DNA of 64,000 nucleotides from Streptomyces sp. DSM 15324 (lineage in GTDB: Bacteria; Actinomycetota; Actinomycetes; Streptomycetales; Streptomycetaceae). The translations under genes were made by a program, and so were the position numbers. Positions 33,691 to 41,300 of the stretch are shown here, in pieces. The notes beneath the pieces were generated by a model, which saw nothing but the letters and a program-made list of their open reading frames with translations, did no database searches and was not told the DNA's origin. The DNA is taken from contig NZ_KQ949024.1 in NCBI RefSeq assembly GCF_001514285.1, forward strand, positions 894,446 through 958,445, read 5' to 3'. The first letter of the stretch is position 1. Each line of letters begins with the position of its first letter.

Positions 33691-33718
33691 AAGAATGTAT
33701 GTTCGATTTTCGTGTCAA
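33691..33718 (-). promoter_or_regulatory. LexA-box promoter of recA
   Basis: Minus-strand TTGACA at 33713-33718 with a TCTTAT -10 at 33689-33694. The spacer contains GAACATACATTC (33693-33704), a GAAC-N4-GTTC-type SOS box with one mismatch, so LexA would cover the promoter. Confidence 0.65.
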
Positions 33719-33780
33719 GCGCGCCACGCGGCGGCAGCGCGTGCCGTTCGCGGCTCGTGCCGTCGGGTCGGGCGGGAGGG

Positions 33781-35034
33781 TCAGTCTCCGGTCGAGCGGT
33801 CGGCGCGCCGCTCCCGTGCCCGTGCCCACAGGCTCCGGGCGCGGTCGAGCAGGCGGATGCCGTCGCCGTCGCCCCGGTGGCCGTGGACGCGCGGGTCGTC
33901 GGTGACGTCGTAGCGCTTCACATACGCCCCCAGGAACGCCTGGAGCGTGGCAACGGCCGGGATGGCTATCAGGGCGCCTATGGCACCCAGGAGCGCGGTG
34001 CCGGCGATGACCGAGCCGAAGGCGACCGCGGGATGGATGTCGACGGTCTTGGAGGTCAGCTTCGGCTGGAGCATGTAGTTCTCGAACTGCTGGTAGACCA
34101 CGACGAAGACCAGCACCCACAGCGCGTACAACGGCGAGACCGTGAAGGCGATCAGCATGGGCAGGGCGCCCGCGAGATAGGTGCCGATGGTCGGGATGAA
34201 CTGCGAGACCACGCCCACCCACACGGCGAGCACCGGCGCGTACGGGATGCCGAGCGCCTCCAGTAGTACGTAGTGCGCGACCCCCGAGATCAGCGCCATC
34301 AGTCCGCGGGAGTACAGGTACCCGCCGGTCTTGGCGACGGCGATCTCCCACGCGCGCAGCACCTCGGCCTGCTTGGCGGGCGGCAGGACGGAGCACAGCG
34401 CGCGGCGCAGACGCGGTCCGTCGGCGGCGAAGTAGAACGAGAACAGGGCGATCGTCAGCAGCCGGAAGAGGCCGCCCAGGACCTGGGTGGAGACGTCCAG
34501 GACGCCGGCGGCGCTGTTCTGGGCGTACTTCCGCAGCCAGTCCGAGTGGAGGAGCCCCTCCTGGATGTCCACGCGGCGAAGATCGGTGTGGAACGTGGTG
34601 TTGACCCAGTTGATGACCGAGTCGAGGTAGTCCGGAAAGCCCTCGATCATCTTGATGATCTGCCCCGCGAGCATCGAGCCGAGCAGGGTGAAGAACCCGG
34701 CGACCATGATCAGCAGGCCGAAGAAGACCAGGAAGGTGGCAAACCCCCTGCGCATGCCCCGGGCGGCCATCCGGCTCACGGCCGGTTCCACCGCGAGCGC
34801 CAGGAAGAACGCGATGAGGATGTTGAGCAGCAGGCCGATGACCTGGTGGAAGGCCCAGGTGCCCAACTGGAACGCACCGACGAGCGCGAGCGCGAGGACC
34901 ATCGCGCGCGGGAGCCAGCGCGGCACGCGCTCCCCCGCCGCGACGGCGCCGTCGGCCGGGGGCCGGTTCGGCGGCGTCGTGCCGGCCGGGGAGGGGTGCC
35001 GGGCCGTCTGCCCGGTCTCGTCAGTGGATGCCAC
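33781..35034 (-). CDS. AI-2E/PerM-family membrane permease
   Basis: 417 residues with about eight hydrophobic segments in the family's arrangement: two close N-terminal helices ('VLALALVGAFQLGTWAFH', 'LLLNILIAFFLALAVEPAV'), a long amphipathic central part, and a C-terminal bundle with 'GVVSQFIPTIGTYLAGALP' and 'VAFGSVIAGTALLGAIGAL'. Members have been linked to autoinducer export, Na+/H+ exchange or small-molecule efflux, so the substrate cannot be named. Starts with GTG at 35034. It lies between the DUF3046 gene and recA on the same strand. Confidence 0.85.
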   Translation of the reverse strand: MASTDETGQTARHPSPAGTTPPNRPPADGAVAAGERVPRWLPRAMVLALALVGAFQLGTWAFHQVIGLLLNILIAFFLALAVEPAVSRMAARGMRRGFATFLVFFGLLIMVAGFFTLLGSMLAGQIIKMIEGFPDYLDSVINWVNTTFHTDLRRVDIQEGLLHSDWLRKYAQNSAAGVLDVSTQVLGGLFRLLTIALFSFYFAADGPRLRRALCSVLPPAKQAEVLRAWEIAVAKTGGYLYSRGLMALISGVAHYVLLEALGIPYAPVLAVWVGVVSQFIPTIGTYLAGALPMLIAFTVSPLYALWVLVFVVVYQQFENYMLQPKLTSKTVDIHPAVAFGSVIAGTALLGAIGALIAIPAVATLQAFLGAYVKRYDVTDDPRVHGHRGDGDGIRLLDRARSLWARARERRADRSTGD

Positions 35035-35094
35035 GGCACAAGTCTCGCCTACGGCACCGACACTCCGGCACCCCCGGGTGATCTTCCCCGTGGA

Positions 35095-35289
35095 TCAGCG
35101 CAGCTCCGCCGGAACGTTCATCACCGCGCACACCACGCGCCACACGTCCTTGGCCTCCCAGCCGTCCGCCAGCGCCTCGTGCACGGTGCGCCCGCCGAGT
35201 TCCGTCATCACGTGATCACGCGCGAACGTCTCGGCGTAGCCCGCGCCGAAATGCTCGTCCATCCGCTGCCAGAAGACCGTCAACCGCAT
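35095..35289 (-). CDS. DUF3046-family small protein
   Basis: 64 residues, beginning 'MRLTVFWQRMDEHFGAGYAE' and ending 'WRVVCAVMNVPAELR'. This small helical family is restricted to actinobacteria and is often encoded just upstream of recA-recX (Rv2738c in M. tuberculosis, as I recall). Function unknown. The full family length is present. The gene is only 60 nt from the AI-2E-type permease gene. Confidence 0.88.
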   Translation of the reverse strand: MRLTVFWQRMDEHFGAGYAETFARDHVMTELGGRTVHEALADGWEAKDVWRVVCAVMNVPAELR

Positions 35290-35367
35290 GCCCCCAGTAT
35301 CCCGCCCCCGGGGGTGGCCCCCGCCGGGACCGCCTGCGGAGACCGCTTTCCGCCCTACGGTCTGCCC

Positions 35368-36312
35368 ATGGCCGAAACCGGATCATCCCCACTCACCCCG
35401 ACGCCCCCGGCGCGTTCCCCGCTCTTCCGCGCCGAGCCGTTCGTCTGGCTCACCGCGCGCGTGCTGGAACAGCGCCTCTTCGCGTACGAGTTCCTGCACG
35501 GCGGCGCCGAGCCCGTCGAGGCGGCACTGGACGCCTACCGCAACGAGGACGGCGGTTACGGCCACGCGCTCGAACCCGATCTGCGGGGCCCGGTGAGCCA
35601 GCCCCTGCACACCGTGCACGCGCTGCGGGTCCTGGACCGCGTCGGCCTGCTCGGCGGGAGGCGCGTCGAGCGGGTGTGCCGCTACCTCACCTCCGTCTCC
35701 ACCGCCGACGGCGCCCTGCCCGCGATCGACCCCGGCCAGCGCGGCTATCCCACCGCCCCCTTCGTCCCGATCGTGGACGACCCGCCCAGCGACCTGCTGG
35801 CCACGGGCCCGGTGGTGGGCCTGCTGCACCGCAACGACGTGTGGCACGCCTGGCTGTTCCGGGCCACGGACTTCTGCTGGCAGGCCGTGGACTCCCTGGA
35901 GCGGTCCCACCCGTACGAGATCGAGGCCGCCGTCGCCTTCCTGGACTCCGCCCCCGACCGCCGTCGCGCGGAGGCGGCCGCCGACCGCCTGGGCCGCCTG
36001 GTGCGCGACCAGCGCCTGGCGGCACTGGACCCCGACCACCTGGAGGCGTTCCCGGTGGCCCCCGGGTACGCCCCCGGCGAGCACCACTTCCCGCACGACT
36101 TCGCGCGCACGCCCCGCTCCCTCGCGCGCGCGTGGTTCACGGACGACGAGATGGCCCGCTCCCTGGACCACCTCGCGAGCGAGCAGCAGGAGGACGGCGG
36201 CTGGCCGGTCCGCTGGCGCCACTGGGCGCCCGCCCCGGCCCTGGAGGCCCGCTCCATGGTGACGATCGAGGCCCTGCGCACCCTGCGGGCGCACGGCCGC
36301 CCGATCGGCTGA
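35368..36312 (+). CDS. Prenyltransferase/terpene cyclase-like alpha-alpha toroid protein
   Basis: 314 residues. Repeated helical motifs with glycine turns ('YRNEDGGYGHALEPDLRGP', 'YLTSVSTADGALPAID', 'HLASEQQEDGGWPVRWRHW') are the squalene cyclase/prenyltransferase beta-subunit type of repeat. There is no catalytic DxDD motif, so it is not a normal cyclase; a binding or accessory role is as likely. The ATG at 35368 begins the protein. Neighbours give no functional clue. Confidence 0.75.
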   Translation: MAETGSSPLTPTPPARSPLFRAEPFVWLTARVLEQRLFAYEFLHGGAEPVEAALDAYRNEDGGYGHALEPDLRGPVSQPLHTVHALRVLDRVGLLGGRRVERVCRYLTSVSTADGALPAIDPGQRGYPTAPFVPIVDDPPSDLLATGPVVGLLHRNDVWHAWLFRATDFCWQAVDSLERSHPYEIEAAVAFLDSAPDRRRAEAAADRLGRLVRDQRLAALDPDHLEAFPVAPGYAPGEHHFPHDFARTPRSLARAWFTDDEMARSLDHLASEQQEDGGWPVRWRHWAPAPALEARSMVTIEALRTLRAHGRPIG

Positions 36313-36328
36313 CCCCCCGGGCCCGGCG

Positions 36329-36637
36329 TCATCCGCCCAGGGCCCGCACCCCGGCCGTCACCGCCACGGCCGCCGCGACGACCACCAGGAAGGGCGCCCG
36401 CAGCACCAAGGCCACGGCGGCCGCCGCAAGCCCGGCGGCCCGGGCGTCGAGCACGAGCGCGTGCCCGTCGGCGAAGGTCTGCTGGGCCGTGAGGGCGGCC
36501 AGCAGAGCCACCGGCAGCAGGGCGGCGAGCCGCCGTACGGCAGGCCGTTCCAAGGCCCCGTCGGGCACGAGCAGCCCGGCGAGCTTGACGGCGTAGCACC
36601 CCGCGGCCGTGGCGACGATCGCGATCCAGACACCCAT
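36329..36637 (-). CDS. azlD: Branched-chain amino acid exporter small subunit, AzlD-like
   Basis: 102 residues, four hydrophobic segments ('GVWIAIVATAAGCYAVKLAG', 'LAALLPVALLAALTAQ', 'AAGLAAAAVALVLRAP', 'FLVVVAAAVAVTAGV'). AzlD partners AzlC in LIV-E type export of branched-chain amino acids. The ATG overlaps the azlC stop (TGATG); a GTG three bases earlier is an alternative start. Confidence 0.88.
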   Translation of the reverse strand: MGVWIAIVATAAGCYAVKLAGLLVPDGALERPAVRRLAALLPVALLAALTAQQTFADGHALVLDARAAGLAAAAVALVLRAPFLVVVAAAVAVTAGVRALGG

Positions 36638-37362
36638 CACGCATCCTCCTCGTCACGTGGCCGCCCCTTCAGGTACAGCACGGCGGGCGCGGCGAGCGCG
36701 GCCACCAGCACCGGCACCCCGGCCGGCACGACCGGCAGCAGCCCGAGCCCCAGCACGACGGCGAGCCCGGCCACGAGCCGCTCGGTGCCGGTCCGCAGCA
36801 TCGGCGCGAGCAACGCCAGGAAGACCGCGGGCCCGGCCGCGTCGAGCCCCCACGCGTCCGTGTCCCCGATCGCCTCGGCCCCCAGGGCACCCAGCAGGGT
36901 CGTGAGGTTCCACAGCACGTACAGGCTCACCCCGGTGACGGTGAAGCCGATCCGGGCCGCGCGCCGCCCGGGCTGCGCCAGCGACACGGCCGTCGTCTCG
37001 TCGATCACCCACTGGGCGGCCAGCGGACGCACCGCGCGCGGGAGGGCGAGTACCTGCGAGAGCCGCAGACCGTAGAACGCGTTGCGCACCCCCAGGAAGA
37101 ACGCGCCCGCGGCCGCGGTGAGCGGGTTGCCGCCCGCCGCCAGCGCGCCGACGAGCGCGAACTGGGACGCACCGGTGAACACCAGCAGGCTCAGCGCACA
37201 GCTCTGCCACACGGTGAGCCCGCTGCCGGCCGAGGTCACGCCGAAGGCGAACCCGGACAGGCCTACGGCGACGCCGACGCCCAGTGCGTCCCGGACGACG
37301 GCGGAGTCCGGTCTCCCGGCTCGGCCGGCGCGTATGTCTGAGGAAGCGGTCCGTTCTGCCAC
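36637..37362 (-). CDS. azlC: Branched-chain amino acid exporter large subunit, AzlC-like
   Basis: 241 residues with about seven membrane segments. 'ALGVGVAVGLSGFAFGVTS', 'LLVFTGASQFALVGALAAGG', 'FFLGVRNAFYGLRLSQVL' and 'QWVIDETTAVSLAQ' are AzlC hallmarks. Forms a two-component exporter with AzlD. The GTG start lies 100 nt inside the 3' end of the upstream AraC-type gene; no later start codon keeps the first helix, so the overlap seems genuine. Confidence 0.9.
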   Translation of the reverse strand: MAERTASSDIRAGRAGRPDSAVVRDALGVGVAVGLSGFAFGVTSAGSGLTVWQSCALSLLVFTGASQFALVGALAAGGNPLTAAAGAFFLGVRNAFYGLRLSQVLALPRAVRPLAAQWVIDETTAVSLAQPGRRAARIGFTVTGVSLYVLWNLTTLLGALGAEAIGDTDAWGLDAAGPAVFLALLAPMLRTGTERLVAGLAVVLGLGLLPVVPAGVPVLVAALAAPAVLYLKGRPRDEEDA

Positions 37363-38225
37363 GTGTCCGACGGTAGGAGAAGCCGCCCCGGCAGGTCTTG
37401 TACGTTCTTGCGCTCGCGCTGGTACGCGCCGGGGGGCACGCCCACGATCCGGGCGAAGTGCCGGTTGAGGTGCGGCTGATCGGTGAACCCCACGGTCACC
37501 GCGGCCTCCGCGGGAGAGGTGCCGCCGTCCAGGAGCCGACGGGCCCGCCGCACCCGGGCATCGGTGAGCCAGGCGTGCGGCGGCATCCCGAACGCGTCCC
37601 GGAAGGCGCGCAGCAGCGCGAAGGAACTGGTCCCGAGCTCCCGCGCCAGCCGCTCCAGCGTCGGCGGATCGGCCATCCTCTCCTCCAGCACCCCACGCGC
37701 GCGTGCCGCGATCCGTGCCCCGGCCGTCCGCACCTCCCGCTGCGGCAGCGCCCCGCCGTTGAGCCGCAGCAGCCGCGTCACGGCGACCCGCAGCAGCGTG
37801 TCGGCGGCGAGCGCGTTGCCCTCGTCGGCGGCCCGGAGCACCTGGTGCACCAGCGCGGCGGCGTGCGCGTCCTCCAGGACCGGACTCACGAACCCGGGCG
37901 TGCCCCGCAGGCTCGTCGTCTCGGCCGCGATCTCGGCCACCAGCTCGGGCAGCGGGTAGACGGCGCCGTACCGCCAGCCCTCCGGAACCCCGGCCCGGCC
38001 GGTGTGCGGGGTGTCCGGGTTGACCAGGGCCAGCGCACCGGCCCCCACGTACACGTCGGACCCGCGATGCCGGAAGACCTCCGCTCCTTCGGCCACGGCG
38101 GCGATCACGAAGTGCTCATGGGTGTGCCGCAGGAACGTCTTGCGGACGTACGAGGCGCGCAGCAGATCGACACCGGGCAGTTCCGCGTACCGCCAGTGCC
38201 GAGCCGACTCACGAGCATGCGCCAT
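37263..38225 (-). CDS. AraC-family transcriptional regulator
   Basis: 320 residues. N-terminal cupin-like sensor ('LRHTHEHFVIAAVAEGAEVF', 'LALVNPDTPHTG', 'GWRYGAVYPLPEL') and C-terminal double HTH ('PPTLERLARELGTSSFALLR' and 'PAEAAVTVGFTDQPHLNRHF'). This architecture is common in regulators of adjacent azlCD exporters. The last 45 residues past the HTH are hydrophilic and encoded by DNA that is also the azlC start. The ATG at 38225 is chosen over one 15 codons upstream for its position just before the conserved part. Confidence 0.88.
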   Translation of the reverse strand: MAHARESARHWRYAELPGVDLLRASYVRKTFLRHTHEHFVIAAVAEGAEVFRHRGSDVYVGAGALALVNPDTPHTGRAGVPEGWRYGAVYPLPELVAEIAAETTSLRGTPGFVSPVLEDAHAAALVHQVLRAADEGNALAADTLLRVAVTRLLRLNGGALPQREVRTAGARIAARARGVLEERMADPPTLERLARELGTSSFALLRAFRDAFGMPPHAWLTDARVRRARRLLDGGTSPAEAAVTVGFTDQPHLNRHFARIVGVPPGAYQRERKNVQDLPGRLLLPSDTWQNGPLPQTYAPAEPGDRTPPSSGTHWASASP

Positions 38226-38288
38226 GCCCCCATTCTCCGCCGCGGCCCCCGCCGGTGTCGCCGTCGCCATAGCCGCAGGTCGGAGCGA

Positions 38289-38311
38289 TTGTCAGTGCCC
38301 GGGTGCAGGAT
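38289..38311 (+). promoter_or_regulatory. RecA-NDp-like promoter of lhr
   Basis: TTGTCAGTG, 8 nt, CAGGAT. The -35 element is exact; the -10 departs from TAnnnT only in the first base. The lhr ATG starts 6 nt later, so the transcript would be leaderless. Confidence 0.5.
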
Positions 38312-38317
38312 GGATCC

Positions 38318-41300
38318 ATGGTCAGCTCCGCACACCGAGCCCTCGACGGCTTCTCCCCCGCGACCCGCGGCTGGTTCACGGGGGCGTTCTCCGCGCCCAC
38401 CGCGGCCCAGGCGGGCGCGTGGCAGGCCATCGCCGCGGGCTCGGACGTCCTGGTGGTGGCCCCGACCGGCTCCGGCAAGACCCTCGCGGCCTTCCTCGCG
38501 GCGCTGGACCAGCTCACCTCGACGCCCCCGCCGGCCGACCCGAAGAAGCGCTGCCGCGTCCTCTACGTCTCCCCCCTCAAGGCCCTCGCGGTGGACGTCG
38601 AGCGCAACCTCCGCAGCCCCCTGACCGGCATCCGCCAGGAGTCCGTCCGCCTGGGCCTGCCCGAACCCGAGGTCACGGTGGGCATCCGCTCCGGCGACAC
38701 CCCGCCCGCCGAGCGCCGCGCCCTCACCACCCGCCCGCCGGACATCCTGATCACCACCCCCGAGTCCCTGTTCCTGATGCTCACCTCCGCCACGCGCGAA
38801 GCGCTGACGGGCATCGACACCGTGATCCTCGACGAGGTCCACGCGGTCGCCGGCACCAAGCGCGGCGCCCACCTCGCCCTGTCCCTGGAGCGCCTGGACG
38901 AGCTCCTGCCCCGGCCGGCCCGCCGTATCGGCCTCTCCGCCACCGTCCGCCCGGTGGACGAGGTCGCCCGCTACCTCTCTCCGCAGCGCAAGGTGGAGAT
39001 CGTCCAGCCGGCGTCGGGCAAGGAGTTCGACCTCTCGGTCGTGGTCCCGGTGGAGGACCTGGGCGAACTGGGCGGCTCACCCGTCGCCGACGGTTCGGAG
39101 GGGGCCGAGCGCCCCTCGATCTGGCCGCATGTGGAGGAGCGGATCACCGATCTGATCCAGGCCCACCACTCCACGATCGTCTTCGCGAACTCCCGTCGCC
39201 TGGCCGAGCGCCTGTGCAACCGGCTGAACGAGATCGCGTACGAGCGTGCCACGGGCCGGCCGCTGGACGAGGACCACGCCCCCGCGGAACTGATGGGCGG
39301 CTCTGGAGCGGCCCAGGGCGCCGCGCCGGTCATCGCGCGCGCCCACCACGGCTCGGTGTCCAAGGAACAGCGCGCCCTGGTCGAGGAGGACCTCAAGGCG
39401 GGCCGGCTCCCCGCGGTGGTCGCCACCTCCAGCCTGGAACTGGGCATCGACATGGGTGCGGTGGACCTGGTGGTCCAGGTCGAGTCACCGCCATCGGTGG
39501 CCTCCGGTCTCCAGCGCGTGGGCCGCGCGGGGCACCAGGTCGGCGCGGTCTCCACCGGCGTGGTGTTCCCCAAGTACCGCGGCGATCTGGTCCAGGCGGC
39601 CGTGGTCACCGAACGCATGCGCACCGGCTCGATCGAGTCCCTGAAGGTCCCCGCGAACCCCCTGGACGTCCTGGCCCAGCAGCTCGTGGCCATGACCGCG
39701 CTGGACACCTGGCAGGTGGACGACCTGCTCGCGACGGTCCGCCGGGCCGCCCCGTTCGCCTCCCTGCCGGAGTCCGCCTTCACGGCCACCCTGGACATGC
39801 TCGCGGGCCGCTACCCCTCCGACGCGTTCGCCGAGCTGCGCCCGCGCGTGGTGTGGGACCGCGTCGCCGGCACGGTCACCGGCCGCCCGGGCGCCCAGCG
39901 CCTCGCCGTCACCTCCGGCGGCACGATCCCCGACCGCGGCCTGTTCGGGGTCTTCCTCGCGGGCGCCGATCCGAAGAAGGGCGGCGGCCGGGTCGGCGAA
40001 CTCGACGAGGAGATGGTCTACGAATCCCGCTTGGGCGATGTCTTCACCCTCGGCACGAGCTCCTGGCGCATCGAGGACATCACCCGTGACCGGGTCCTGG
40101 TCTCCCCGGCCCCCGGTGTCCCGGGGCGGCTCCCGTTCTGGAAGGGCGACCAGCTCGGCCGCCCCCTGGAGCTGGGCCGCGCGGTGGGCGCGTTCCTGCG
40201 CGAGGTCGGCTCCCTGCCCAAGGACGACGCCCGGCTGCGGCTGCTCACCGCGGGCCTGGACGCCTGGGCCGCCGACAACGTCCTCTCCTACCTGGACGAA
40301 CAGCGCGAGGCCTGCGGCCATGTCCCCGACGACCGCACCATCGTCGTGGAGCGCTTCCGCGACGAGCTCGGCGACTGGCGGGTCGTCGTCCACTCCCCGT
40401 TCGGCGCGCAGGTCCACGCCCCGTGGGCCCTGGCGCTCGGCGCGAAGGTCTCCGAGCGCTACGGCATGGACGCCCAGGTCATGCACGCCGACGACGGCAT
40501 CGTGCTGCGCCTGCCCGACGCCGACCTCATGGGCCTGGACCTGCTCGACCAGGAACCGAGGAAGGCCGGGACGGAGTACGACGCGGAGCAGGCCCCGGTC
40601 GGCGCGGCGGACGTCGTCTTCGACAAGGGCGAGGTCGACCGGATCGTCACCGACCAGGTCGGCGGCTCCGCCCTGTTCGCCTCCCGGTTCCGCGAGTGCG
40701 CCGCCCGCGCGCTGCTGCTGCCCCGCCGCAACCCCGGCAAGCGCACCCCGCTGTGGCAGCAGCGCCAGCGCGCCGCGCAACTGCTCCAGGTGGCCAGTGA
40801 GTTCGGCTCGTTCCCGATCGTCCTGGAGGCCGTCCGCGAGTGCCTCCAGGACGTCTTCGACGTCCCCGGACTGACCGAGCTGATGGGCGATCTGGAGTCC
40901 CGCAAGGTCCGCCTGGTCGAGGTCACCACCCCCGAACCGTCGCCGTTCGCCCGCTCGCTGCTGTTCGGGTACGTGGCGCAGTTCCTGTACGAGGGGGACT
41001 CGCCGCTCGCCGAGCGCCGCGCCGCCGCCCTCTCCCTGGACTCACGGCTGCTGGCCGAGCTGCTTGGCCAGGCGGAGCTGCGCGAGCTGCTCGACGCCGA
41101 GGTCCTCGCCGAGCTCGAACAGGAACTGCAGTGGCTCACCGAGGACCGGCGCGCCAAGGACCCGGAAGGCGTCGCCGACCTACTCCGGCTCCTCGGTCCG
41201 CTCACCGACGCCGAGCTGGCCCTGCGCGGCGCCGAGCCCCAGTGGGCGCAGGAGCTGGCCGCGGCGCGCCGCGCCATCCGCGTCCGGATCGCGGGCACCG

